This document shows positions 53,225-64,000 of a stretch of 64,000 bases of DNA, one piece after another. The position numbers and the translations under genes were made by a program. Under the pieces are notes generated by a model, which ran no database searches, was not told where the DNA came from, and saw only the letters and a program-made list of their open reading frames with translations. How positions within the stretch are numbered: position 1 is the first letter of the stretch; every line of letters starts with the position of its first letter. Origin of the DNA: Haliclona indistincta (Eukaryota > Porifera > Demospongiae > Haplosclerida > Chalinidae); NCBI GenBank assembly GCA_964017065.1, contig OZ024791.1, positions 5,260,547-5,324,546 of the forward strand, in the 5' to 3' direction.

Positions 53225-53769
53225 TCTTCTCTCTCTCTCTCTCTCTCTAGCTGGGGTGAACCAGAACAACAACAAGGCCTCCTCCATAAAACAAGAATCC
53301 ATAGCAAATGTGGAGGTGAGCAGCCCTGCCGAAGTTATGATCACCACAACACTCACACACACTCCTTTGTGTGTATAAGAACTCGTAAAACACTCCCATT
53401 ATTCATAGAAATAGTGCCCTGTATAAACTGTGGTTTTGATAATAATATGTACTCTATAATGTGTCATGGGCAGTTTTGGCGCCAAGAGTGGTGCATCAAG
53501 TCAGGAAATTCCACTCATATTTTAGTGTTGCATTTTTGATTACTACTGGCACACCTTTAGATATTTCCAGGTAAGGTCAGTACCATCAGCTCTGCTGCAC
53601 TTATTGCACAATTTCGAAAAAATTTGCTACACTCAACATGTGGCATCATTTCCTACACTGCTGTATCACCTGTTCATGTATTATTTTCTCTCTTCTATAG
53701 ACTCGAGACCATGTAGATACTATGTCTGAGGATTCCTCTTTCTCGTCATCAGATGACGAAAAACACTGA
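43216..53769 (+). CDS. MED4: Mediator complex subunit 4
   Basis: Nine exons: 43216-43283, 43450-43540, 43740-43794, 46939-47054, 47104-47161, 47975-48061, 52030-52155, 53251-53315 and 53701-53769. All phases fit; 244 aa against ~270 in human. The coiled-coil region (IEMRARQRKIDWVN ... EIQDLQTKLHDAEKLL) is followed by the diagnostic MED4 motifs ELIKYAHRIS and DPRRPFPQDIEMRSG. The C-terminus is acidic and serine-rich (SEDSSFSSSDDE), as in animals. MED4 is part of the Mediator middle module linking activators to RNA polymerase II. Introns 3, 6 and 7 are long and repeat-laden, unlike the ~50-bp introns elsewhere. The final intron acceptors lie after poly-pyrimidine microsatellite sequence. It ends 109 bp before the aldo-keto reductase. 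Confidence 0.9.
45075..45566. repeat. Palindrome built from a ~33-bp minisatellite
   Basis: Three to four tandem copies of a unit like aaaggaacaagatgggatga, then tgcttgcaaaagt, occupy 45120-45240. The same array appears in reverse complement at 45405-45530, around a ~130-bp centre flanked by ttaagccgctga-type ends. The array is therefore mirrored by the fold-back. Confidence 0.82.
45915..46376. mobile_element. 462-bp TIR element in MED4 intron 3
   Basis: Terminal inverted repeats aaggctcgtccgcacta and tagtgcggacgagcctt, with sub-terminal complementarity around atgcgcatt. Non-coding MITE; superfamily unknown. Confidence 0.78.
47162..47974 (+). other. MED4 intron 5
   Basis: 813 bp. Near 47424 a small hairpin-like pair (atgcctctgtgggcgg and gccatgaggcat) suggests MITE debris. 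Nothing else is recognised. Confidence 0.45.
48062..52029 (+). other. MED4 intron 6
   Basis: 4.0 kb without a recognisable gene or complete transposon. A B-box-like ggttcaattccc occurs near 49430, but no tRNA fold is found around it. Confidence 0.5.
52374..52565 (+). CDS. Small intronic ORF, unknown, possibly a gene remnant
   Basis: 63 codons (MTKMDSSSMKKYAKVAASRL..., ending SREVH) within MED4 intron 7, on the same strand. tactataaaaatc, a TATA-like box, lies ~90 bp upstream and the GC content is higher than in the flanks. No family is recognised. A different frame downstream (to about 52757) also has a coding look (KQQIVATPVRGTP) but holds an internal TGA, so this may be a degraded retro-copy rather than a living gene. 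Confidence 0.25.
   Translation: MTKMDSSSMKKYAKVAASRLDMCVSTLFSPFAGVLYTVNAFEKAPEKRKPRHGSTARGSREVH
53067..53250 (+). repeat. (CT)n microsatellite ending at a MED4 splice acceptor
   Basis: Almost pure ct/ctctctcctt repeat for ~180 bp, ending ctctctag, where the tag is the acceptor of MED4 exon 8 (starting 53251). The long open frame on the other strand (53060-53362, Arg/Glu repeats) is an artefact of the repeat. Confidence 0.92.
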
Positions 53770-53878
53770 CGCATCAGTCGGAAACCACAGGATCAATTTG
53801 CACTCCCACGACGATTAATTATCATAAACAATAATCAATGAATAAGACTTACTGCAATTAATAATTAATTTTCTAAAA

Positions 53879-55824
53879 ATGGCGGAGTCCTCGTCTCTAC
53901 CGTACCGTTATCTCGGTTCTAGCGGCCTTAAAGTGTCCACGATCTGTCTGGGAACAATGACATTTGGACAAGGAGAGGTAACCGCTAGTTTACGCGGCAC
54001 TTGCGTGCTGCACGCTGTTCAATTGGTGTCGGGGGCGTAATCGATCGATTATTGCATCATTTTTATTTACTGAAATTGTTTTTATCTTCAGAGTAAAAGA
54101 CCGGGTCAGTGCGATGAAACTACTGCCCATTCTTTGCTGGACACGTTTGTGCAAGCTGGTGGTAACTTTATCGACACTGCTGATGTCTACCAGTTTGGTC
54201 TGTCTGAAGCTATCATTGGTAACTGGCTGGTCAAGAACCCTGAGCTCCGCCCACGTATGATAATTGCTACTAAACTGTGGGGCCCACTGGACAAAGATGA
54301 TCCTAATGGGCGTGGTTTATCTCGTCATCATGTTTATCATGCTGTTGATCAGAGCTTGCGCAGACTACGCACTGACTACATCGACTTGTATCAGGTGACG
54401 AACAGTTACCCTTACGTCATTTTGTATTGACTTGAGCCATTGAGTCGGTTGACCTTGCTTCATCCCTCATTCATGTATAAAAGATGTGCTATAATTAGAT
54501 ATATAGTGAGTGTTGTGTTACTATAATTAGTCCTCATTAACCTGTGGTGATGATGCAATCATCTGCAGACTCATTGCTGGGATGATGGCACTCCTATAGA
54601 GGAAACACTCCATGCATTGAACGATCTTGTTCGAGCAGGAAAGGTAAGAATAGCAGGAGAGAGAGAGAGAGAGAGGTCACAATCAATCGCTTCAGATACA
54701 CTATGTTGGTGTCAGTAATGTGACCGGCTGGCAGTTTCAGAAGATTATCGAGACTGGGAAACGAATGGGATTTACACAGATAGTCAGCAATCAGGTATAG
54801 TGAAGCAATTTCTGTTCACATTCGTGAGTACCGCACGTGTCTCATTTAGTGCATGTTTATTTAGTGCACACTTGTTCATAGCATTCTTACGACCAGCCCG
54901 ACCCTCATTCTTGCATAACTACTCATTGTAGTAAGCATTCCCGTGTCTTTTTATCGCCGGCTGAGCATGCAACTACAGATTATTGTTACAAAACATTCTC
55001 ACCTGTATGCTGCATATCAAATGGTGCGTATAATTGGGTTACAGAGAATGATACATTTGTTTATAATAACTATTCTTTGTTGAGCAATTACCAAATTTAG
55101 TATTCTTTGTGCAGGCTCAATACAGCTTATTGTGCCGGTCGACAGAATGGGAGTTATTGGAGGTATGTAAAAGAGAGGGTGTGGCTATGTTGCCATGGAG
55201 CCCACTGAAAGGGTAAGACAAACACATTAGGTCGTGCATTCATCAGTAGATGTTTATTGGCTGCACTCAGAGGCCTACTGACAGGAAAGTTCAAGAGGGG
55301 AGATCCCCTGGGCGATCCAAGCAGTTCACGTGTTGCTTGGGTAGAGGCAGAACAGAATCGCACCAATCAGTCTCACCCCAGCCTATCAAATTATGCTGAC
55401 AAGGAAGAGTTCTGGAGACTGCTAGAAACTATGGAAAAGATTGCAGCAGTGCATGGTCAGTTTACAGAGTATCATTGGAATTCTGCTTGGGGAGAATCCC
55501 ATGGCATCTCCCTTTTCCATGCTTTATCATTTGTCTCTATTTTTAGATGCGACAGTGTCTCAAATAGCTATTGCATGGTTGCTGCATCAGCCAACAGTAG
55601 CATCGGTTGTGATAGGAGCTCGAACAGCTAAGCAACTAGAGGAGAATATGAAAGCTGTCAATGTGCACCTCACACAGGAAGATGTGAGTGCAGTCAGCAT
55701 CTCATGTGACTGCTTTCCTCCTCTTTTCTAGATGGAAGAGTTAGATGAATGCAGCAAAGAGCCACTGCCTTACCCATACGAGATGGTATTCAGATTACAA
55801 AAGGGCAGAGACAAAGACTTTTAA
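53879..55824 (+). CDS. Aldo-keto reductase, NADPH-dependent
   Basis: Eight exons: 53879-53977, 54092-54394, 54569-54643, 54696-54794, 55115-55212, 55271-55455, 55547-55683 and 55732-55824; all phases fit, 362 aa. It begins with the AKR opening [22 protein letters not shown]. The catalytic tetrad is visible: Asp in FIDTAD, Tyr in DVYQFG, Lys in IIATKLWG, His in DLYQTHCWDD. Later motifs: [45 protein letters not shown] (cofactor-binding end). It most resembles the YajO/YghZ-like AKR group, so the substrate is probably a carbonyl compound, not determinable here. The MED4 stop is 109 bp upstream and the TRIP12 stop 280 bp downstream on the other strand. Confidence 0.92.
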
Positions 55825-56104
55825 ACCAAACAGTATTATTATGTAGTAGAACGTATATATTCCAAATTCCTTTATTACTACTGTTGAGCGTGTTATGGAA
55901 AAATAAATTTTTATTTAGTATTCTGTGATAAGGTCAGAAATGATGATCTCTTGTTATTGGGCTAATATTAAGTCACAGAATGAGTAATGGTAATAATTTT
56001 ATACAACAGGAGCTCTAGCAGAGCAAATCAACGATAATAATAATATGCCTTGAGTTGTATAATTATTCTGTTAAAAACTATTTGCTTTAGTGATATTTGA
56101 CTAA
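55825..56104. terminator. Convergent 3' ends of AKR and TRIP12
   Basis: The 280 bp between the two stop codons contain aaaaataaattttta near 55900 (AKR side) with AATAAA-like sequence. On the minus strand the TRIP12 3' UTR lies here. Confidence 0.5.
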
Positions 56105-59100
56105 TCACGAGAGATGAAAGGAATGGTTTCCTTCTCTCAGTGCCAGATATAGTCTTTCTCTCATTACTTGCTCGTTGGAGTACTCGGGTAACTTGAGGTA
56201 GTTGACGCATGTCATTACTGATGGAAGGAACTCATCTGGGCTCTGTGATGATGAGGAATCTACTGTTTTTCTGACAATAGTCAGTGGGGGGTTAAGTGAC
56301 TTGAAACCTACAGGAAAATCAGATTCAATTACAAGGACACCTCACCAGTCAAGAATGCACAGTAATGAGTTGTTTTATATTTCTGTTGTATGTGATGAAA
56401 GCGATTTTACTATGCTCACCTCCAACTGGCAGACGAGGACTACCTGTGACAAACTGGACAAACTGTCTTTGTTCTGCAGTATCATATGTACTTAACACTC
56501 TAAACAGCATCTGTATTGCACCACTATAGTAAGTTGAGGACGAAATAGATCAAACATAGAGGTCTAGGTATCATACCTGTCGTGAGTGTACCCATGGTCT
56601 GGTCTGCAATGCTCTATTAATTCTGTAGAAAGTCGCAAAGCATAATAGAGCGCAAACACTTTAAAGTATAGTACCTTTAATATCCCATTTTTGATGGTTT
56701 GCACCACAGAACAAGAGATCCAACTGCAAAAAAAAGAATAACAAGAATGGATCGTGGAGGAGTTGATAGCAGTCGTGATAATGAAGGAGAAAGCAAAGTG
56801 AAGTTTTGTCTGGCTCATATTTGAAATGACAGGCTAATTCACTTCAAACAAGCAGCCATACACCACAATGCAGCGCCACTCACAAACTCATCAATCTTTG
56901 AGGTGTTGGGTGCAAGCCTCCTCTGTTCTTCATACCAGTCACAATTCATGCCGCCAGACAGACGGGTGTGTTGTGTAAACCGTGACTCTTTAACGGCTCA
57001 CTATCACTGATATGGAAAGCTTTGAAGTGGCTTCAGATATGCTGGGATGCAGAGGCCTACCCTATCTATCCTCAGGCTACTACAGTTTGGCATTGTGTTG
57101 TGTAGTGGGTAGGAATGTATTCTTCACACCCAGACGAGTCATTCTTTGGTATGCATAAGCTACATGTTGTACATGTACAGTATTGTATTTCAGCTGAAGA
57201 GTTCAAAATAGCTGAACTGTGATAAACTAAGTATATGCACCTTTTTTGAACCATGAAAATTATACATCTCACTGATGTGGGATATAGCTACTTACCTCAT
57301 GAGAGTAGAACAGTTGCAGAGAAGAGAGTGGAAATACACTGTTGAATCCTTCCTTAAATGCATCGAACTGTCTTGCAACTCCAGTCACTAAAGTCCAGTC
57401 TAGAACAAGCTATACAATAGAGTGAAGAATTTAACACATGCATCTTGCTACGCTATAGCAGCCTTACCTTCAAATACTCATCCAAGTTGTGAATTGTTAC
57501 TGGAATATCTTTTCCATGGGGCTGTAAAAATATAATACATGTACCTGATATCGGACCTCAAAATTATACCTTGAGCTCAACATCATATCCTGGTAGAGTA
57601 AAGTAAATGTCTAGATCTTCAATGGTTCCACCTTCCTCTAATGTGAGAGCTTCAATACCCAACTGAAGTGCCTTACCAGACTACAAAGCGAAAACAGTTG
57701 CTCTTAACAAGTTCAAAAATACAATGATTGTAGTGTCTACAACAGGACATCACAGTCACTTTGAGATGAAGGTAATTTGTTGGTGTATATTGGCTCTACA
57801 CATGACGGGGCATAAGCTGCTTTACTTCGCGACCACAAATTCATTTTTCGAACTGTATGCAATACCATTCCACTGTAATACAAGTATGCATGCTAAAGTG
57901 AATACCATTGCTCCCACACCATGAAGCATGCCGACCGACCACTGGTGCCTAATTTATATGTAATTAACTCATGATTCTAGACGGCTTGATATTCCTAAAA
58001 TGTCAGGCTGCTACTTGTACAATATTTGACCTAATCAAATAATATGTTACCAATAGTTTTGGTGATTTTGGCTTGAATGCTATGCTTGCAATGATGATTT
58101 GTCATCAGTTCAAGATGCCACGCCATATCATGCACATCAGAACACTATGGATTATGGTACACAATACTATAATACATGCACAATGGTTTCTTCACAGGAC
58201 AAACATCTAGAAAATTTCATCAAGACCCATAAAAGTAAATTGAGTTGCGTATAATTTTCTACTAAACCCACTACAGTTACACATTTGTCAGGTAGCCAAT
58301 ACTCACCAACAAGGGGTCACTCTCCAGTGCATGTTTCTTGACAGCAACGGCAGCTAGCTGAGAGTATGAACGAGCCACAGTAGGGTCAACATGTTGCAGG
58401 TCCTGAGCAGTGAATAGATCCTCACCACCTAACATCCACTGATAGAATGCCTCACTGAGTGGCAGGTCAAGCTGAACAGAATGTACACACAATGAGACAC
58501 ACCTATACCACTGAGTATTACCATTCGTGAGTCCATGATAGCCTTAGCCATAAACTTGCCGAGGAAACGAAAGTGTCTACAGACCTCTTCTACTACACTA
58601 AAGGCAGTGCCAGCACCAAGAGGAGCTAGTGATAGAGTAGTAGGGTGTTGAATCAGCATACACTAGTAACATGTAACTCACCAGGAAACAAACCAACAGG
58701 ACTGTTCACATACATAGTTACCCCTCCACCAACTGATGCTCCTGTATTACAGTATCATGGTACAACATCATCTCACTTCCTCATCTCACCTGACTCAGCT
58801 CCTGGTAGAGGGCAAGGATCTCCCCACCACATGTTCAAATCACTTTTTTGAACCTCACGAGACACCAGTGTGTAGAATTCTAAAGTCGGTCCAAGTCCTG
58901 TTCCCACCTCATCCTGGTATTGGACCTCCAGGAGTGCTCTACTGCTAGCCATCTCATCTAGTATCTTCTCTGCTTGCTCCAGAATGTTCTCTCGAGAAAC
59001 ACATCGCTGCAAGAAAGTTAAAAGCAAACTAATAATAACTACAGTTACAAACCTTTTTCTTTTCCAGTTTAGGAGTGACACGCTCTGAGGCATCAGCTGT

Positions 59101-59255
59101 TGATAGGTCTGGCTGGTGCTCCTGTGAGTGTGAGTGTGAATAGTAAAGATTTGAGGATCAGTGAGTTGTACCTGTAGTCGTGCAATAGCTCGATCTCTGT
59201 CAAAGCTACTAAGGTAGAAGTTCAGCTGGCGACACTCAAACGGAAAAAGAAATGG

Positions 59256-59334
<79 letters not shown>

Positions 59335-62300
59335 GAGAGTGAGAGAGTACACATGAATGTAGGACAATGCTTTGGCTTACCATAATTTTGCTAGCTCTCC
59401 GAGCCATTCTGGGAAGTTTCCAGTCATCACATTCAAAGGATCTATAAAGATGATAATAAGTGCAGCGCCTAAAGTCTGTTTGTGCAGTTCTATTATGACT
59501 ATCACCTTGTAGCTGTCTAGTTGCCTTAGCTGAGAGCTTACTACTGATGAACTCAGAGGGTGGTACTATAGGTGAACCAGCTATTCCCTGAGATAGTGAA
59601 GAGCAGTACATGGTAGGACAGTACTGTAGAACATACATTGTAGAGATCATTCCAGTGAGAGTTGAGAGCCCAGAGCAGTCTCAGTAGGTTGATGACTGGT
59701 AGTGAAGGATCATCAAGGGCTGGGGTAGTAGACAGTGATGGATAATATGAGACAACAATCATGTGAAATCTTACTCAATGCATTGTCTTTGGTTTTTTGA
59801 ATAGCTACAAAGAGAGGTGACTGCTTCTTTGTGACGGCTGGAGAGGACAAGACATACTATGAATAAGTAATGTTATTTTCAGTACTTTTCTGTTCTGTGT
59901 CTTGGACCAATGCCTTCTCCTTGCTGGTAGAACGAGTCATTCTGCTAGCTATAGTGGTGGGGGTCAGTGGAAGAGGAGGCTTCATGGCGGCATGTTGACG
60001 TCGAGTCCTAACACCACCAACTGAAACGGTGCTATGAGAGTAGAGCTTGGTAGCTGCACTAGGCTCAACTGAGAAGGAAACAAAATTATAATAATAATAA
60101 TAATAATAAGGTTTCACATGTGTATGCATACCTGGCGTGTTTGGTAATGATAGGGCTCTCTTGGGTCGCATTGGAATGTCTGACTGGCTAATTAGCCTAT
60201 AACTGTGGAACAATGAATAGAAACCGTTTTAATCTCAAGTAACTTACTGCACAGTGTGGGTCTGTATCCAGATATTAGGAGGACCCAGAGCCGACATATC
60301 CTCCTCGCTTTCATATCCTCCAGTCTAAAATATCACAATTAATAGAAATTCAATCAGCTGACATGCTACATGTAACACGATCAGCTGACATGCAAATGCA
60401 ATCAGTCAAGCATACTATCAGAATCAGCTGGCATGATAACTATGCATACTTTGCTTACACTAGAGAACTGTCTAATAGCCTGGTATATGGTCATACTGAG
60501 TGGTACTATGTGATCATTGATAAGAAACTCCAACTGATGCCTATGGGAGATTAGTGATGTGACAGATGCAAGCAGAATGAAGTATCTTACTTGTTAGGTA
60601 TGGTCAGTGTTGTGTGATGCTATCAAACAAAAAAATATTGAAGCAATGTGAAATACATGTAGTGCATGAGTATCTTACCAGAGTGTCCTCGACATCACTT
60701 TCAGACCTGCAAAAAGAAAAGTAAACAAATGTCACATTTATACCAAGCACTTACCCCTCAGCGTCATCTTGTTTTCTACCGATCTCAGGTCGTCTCATGA
60801 GCAAGTACCTCTCAACAGCCTACACAAAAATAGAGAAGAAATGTGATAAAATGTGGTAAGGGTCTGGTCTAAGTACCGTACCTGTAGTGTAGCCAGTGGA
60901 TCTATCCTGACCATCCCACCTCTCCATGATTGTATACCACTAGCTGAAGGATGGCGCTCAAGATTACACTTTATTTGATGAGAGTTGAAGAACTTCATAG
61001 CCTGGTTGCTTCTGTGAACATATGTTTATTATGTATTGCATACTGTTCACACAATGTACCTTCTGTTGGGTAGATCATGCAGTTTGACAGGAAACTGCTC
61101 GAGCTGATTGAGGCAGCCCTGGAGTTTTTGAAGGAGGATAATAAACCCTGGTCGAGATGGCGGGGTCTGGAGGTGAGATAATTCGTAAAGGAAATGTGCA
61201 GTGTGCAACTAACCCATGATGATAAATCACTGCCTTGTTCCTGAAGGAGCAAGCAAGATAAGTTGTGTATAATGATTGATAATAGCTACTCACTGGTAAG
61301 CCCATGAATGTGTGCAGAAAATGTTTGAGGATGACACTACCTCCATCAGAAAGGAGCCTGAGATAGCAATGGTGAGATTGTGACTAGTTTAGTGATGGAC
61401 TCACTGATGTAGTTTGTGTGGAGTGTTGCAGTGAAGGAACTCAAATGCCGACACACTAGTAGTTGGGTCAGTCAGCAAAGAGTGAAGTTCCTGAACAGCA
61501 AAAAATCCTTACTCTATAATACCTTTATTGTGCTACTTACATTAATGGCATTGAGTGATTCAGTGCTGTTTGCAATAAGCTGTTCTGATACTTTTTGTAA
61601 TGTATTGACAACGTCTAGACCAGCATCAGATGTCATCCCAGCAACACCTGATTGCCATTGAGAGAGGAAGTCACTAGTCTGCTGGTGAATCCAGTCGCGA
61701 ATTTGTTCTTTGACTGTTGAGACGGTTTGATCACCGGAAGTGACTATGGTTGCTTGAGGAGGTGTGGCGATTGAGGGAGGAGGTGGGAGAGGTGTGAAGA
61801 TGGGTAGTGGTGGAGTGCCTGCTGTTAACCCTTGGTCTTCACTTCTGCTACGTGAGAAAGACTTGCGAAGTTGTCGTCTACTTCGTCGGAACATGTCAAC
61901 AAACCTTCTGTGCATAACGACAGAATAATACAATAAAATTATACATCTTTCAGCTTTTATAAAAATGCATGCACTATGAACTATAAACCAAGTGCACACT
62001 ATTGAGTACTACATGCAGTACAGCAGTCAATACCTGCGAGCTGAACTAGGTGAGTCACTGGCACTCTCAGAGCGTGGAGCACCACCAGCAATCTCCTCAC
62101 GAGCAGCAGACGAGAGAGAGACGGACATTTTCAAAGGGTCATCAGGTTTCTTTGGTGTAGCCAAAGCCTGCAGAGGAACCTCCTTTAACCCTTCCATTGC
62201 ATGGATAACTCCTTCGCGGTGAAACTGAATGAGAAACACGTTTGGCTGCTTCTGAAGGAGTGTGGATGTCATCTGAATAGCTCCCACTACTACACGATAG

Positions 62301-64000
62301 TCTGAAGACTGGAGCATAGCTGCCAAGTAACTATGAACAGTAGAAGTGAACCCATTTATAATGTACTATTATCCATTAATGATCATACCTTGACACAGAG
62401 AGTCCATGCAGTATATCAGTCAATATATCAGGCCTGCAGTGACAGTAGTAGCTGCTATACAGTACATGCTCTATGTGGTTCACTCACGAAGCGTATGTGA
62501 TCATCTTGAGCAATGCCTTGAGACACTTGTGCTTCACTGATGGACCAGCCTATGAATGGGTTGTAGCAGTTATAAGATAGTCGCAGTACACAGACTCACT
62601 GTGTTGCTGAACACCTCATACAGAACACCAAATAGTGCCTGCATGAATCGACTACATAGGTCATGATTAGTGAGTAGAATGTGTGCACGAGGGTCCTCAT
62701 TGGTCTGTGGGAAAAATTAATACTTGGAACTGAATATTTCTGCATCATGCAGTACCTCTGTTTCGCTAGAGGACTGGCTTCTTTTAATGAGAGCATCTAC
62801 TGTTGTACGCCGCACGGCTCGACTAGTACCAGTTTCTTCATTGGACTAAAATACATGTCATTTATACACAATGCATAAAAAAAATTATTTTCACCTGTTG
62901 CATCTCAGCAAAATCCAAAATGTAGGTTTGTCCATTCACATCAAAATTGATGTCCTCTTCGTTGCTCATGTGAGCAGCCTTAATAACAGTAAACTAACAC
63001 ATCAGTGAAGCCTGTGTGTACTTACCTCTATCAATCTGTTCTCCATCTTACCATAGGGTTTCCATGTGTTGTTATTTGCCTGCCACTCCCACTGCACCTG
63101 AGAATAATAAACACACTCACTCACACAGAGTAGATGCAACACATCCAACATACAGTAGTCAGTCCATGATGAAAGTGCCTCCGATTGTAAACAAGTATTT
63201 CCTCAATCTTGAACACTCCTAGTAAACATAACATTGAGTGTAATTACATAATTCAAGTTATCGCTAACCTGTCTTCGGTAATGGTGGCATCAGTTCACTG
63301 CACAAGAGTAAAAGATTACGTGAGCAAAGTCACCTTTGCACACACTGACCTGATGAGGGACACGATCTCGTATGTCTCATTTGGAGTACGGCTGTTCAAC
63401 TACATTGAGAAACACTTAAATGTAATTGTAACTACAGAGTGCATTTATACTACCTCCAAGTTTTCTAATGTAATTTCTTCAGAGCCTACTAGTAGATACT
63501 TGAGTGTTTCAGCAAATCCTATGATAGAGGAAGTAGTGAAAGTGTTTGTAATGATCAATGAGGGACGCTATTACTTAGTTTGAGCAGATCCACTGCTAAG
63601 GAGGGACAGGAGGAACACAGTGTGGATAGCATCTTCACTACCATCACAAACGTGCTGGAAGTAACAACAGGTGGAGAAATCACCAACTGAAGAGAGAAGA
63701 GTGTAATATTCTAACAATTACAAGTGAATTTGTGACCAACCAGATTTTGAATGTTAGGTAGAAGTCCATGAGAAGCTATCTCTTGCAGTACCGTCTATAG
63801 CAAAATGAATTTAAAAATTGGATCGGAAAAATAGAATTAACATACAGGATTGCTGATGAAATTGTCCACAAGTCGTGAAAAACACAAGCAACAGCTTTCA
63901 ACTGATCGCTTGTCCTATAGGGTTATGCATGACAACCATACATGAAGGGAGTGCACTAGTACCTGATGCTGTAGACGACCAGTAAGTATGGGAACACTGT
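56105..64000 (-). CDS. TRIP12: TRIP12-type HECT E3 ubiquitin ligase, 3' two thirds (partial)
   Basis: Forty-five exons read in phase from the right edge to the stop at 56105-56107, ~1401 residues; the 5' end is beyond 64000. Order: ARM-type helices (SVPILTGRL ... [17 protein letters not shown]); WWE domain ([23 protein letters not shown], 63097-62895); ARM-like part ([24 protein letters not shown]); basic Ser/Arg-rich linker; [12 protein letters not shown] and [12 protein letters not shown] blocks; the [10 protein letters not shown] segment; then the HECT domain with [54 protein letters not shown], and the catalytic Cys in [12 protein letters not shown] (codon 56207-56209). It ends SFHLS, as in vertebrate TRIP12. 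The enzyme acts in the nucleus in ubiquitin-fusion degradation and chromatin control. Exon borders were placed by eye from GT/AG and phase. The intron 56724-57295 is unusually long for this gene. Confidence 0.92.
59257..59340 (-). repeat. (GA)n microsatellite at a TRIP12 splice acceptor
   Basis: About 84 bp of ga repeat on the plus strand, i.e. a (TC)n tract in the transcript, ending in tctctcag, the acceptor of the exon 59256-59172. It supplies the polypyrimidine tract. Open frames through it on either strand are artefacts. Confidence 0.92.

Noticed and set aside
53060..53362. 100-aa Arg/Glu-rich minus-strand ORF
   Set aside because: Translation of the (CT)n microsatellite.
56820..57290. 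Possible extra TRIP12 exon (frame with [20 protein letters not shown] peptide near 56890)
   Set aside because: The neighbouring exons join in phase without it (SHE to LDLLFCG, as in other TRIP12 proteins).
58773..59650. Long Ser/Leu-rich minus-strand ORFs
   Set aside because: They run through the (GA)n repeat and across TRIP12 introns; only the TRIP12 exons inside are real.
63209..63583. 124-aa plus-strand ORF near the right end
   Set aside because: Antisense to TRIP12 exons that read in phase on the minus strand.

Overview
The window looks like a demosponge genome (Amphimedon-like; inferred, not proven). It is a compact metazoan genome with roughly 50-bp introns in housekeeping genes, a burst of GABA-B-like class C GPCRs, and many MITEs and palindromes.

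Layout. (1) 1-865: 3' end of a multi-domain nucleoside-diphosphate-kinase protein (NME8/TXNDC3-like, + strand). (2) 866-4750: a repeat-rich stretch with a 200-N gap (1087-1286), a receptor scrap at the gap edge, a palindromic MITE, an inverted relic of a receptor 5' flank, and a 1.6-kb palindromic transposon with TTAA ends. (3) 4828-37544: eight intronless + strand class C GPCR genes, each with a signal peptide, a Venus-flytrap domain, seven TM helices and a very short tail. Six of them form three repeats of one unit: long palindrome, A-type gene, 351-bp spacer, B-type gene. The start-to-start distance inside a unit is 2613-2616 bp, and the first two units repeat every ~7365 bp. The ectodomains are almost uniform while the 7TM halves fall into four classes, and a ~48-residue ectodomain block occurs in two exchangeable versions. 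(4) The B gene of the second unit is interrupted just before its tail by a ~370-bp MITE, which is itself interrupted by a 6448-bp transposon (22570-29017). That transposon carries a RecQ-like helicase gene and a convergent DUF6589-type transposase gene whose first ORF contains a 2A-like ribosome-skipping motif. It has ~110-bp TIRs, an apparent 9-bp target duplication, and contains a further piggyBac-like MITE. Both of its genes are broken. (5) 38004-64000: a conserved housekeeping block. A SAP130 homologue (- strand) and MED4 (+ strand) are divergent and share a 642-bp intergenic promoter region. An aldo-keto reductase (+) follows, and then the 3' two thirds of a TRIP12-type HECT E3 ligase (-) that runs off the right edge.

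Functional reading. The receptor array is a sensory or signalling gene family evolving by tandem duplication and gene conversion among fold-back repeats. The right block is nuclear regulation (Sin3/HDAC, Mediator, ubiquitin ligase) and is not obviously linked to the receptors. Exon maps for SAP130, MED4, AKR and TRIP12 were built by eye from GT/AG sites; every junction keeps reading phase.
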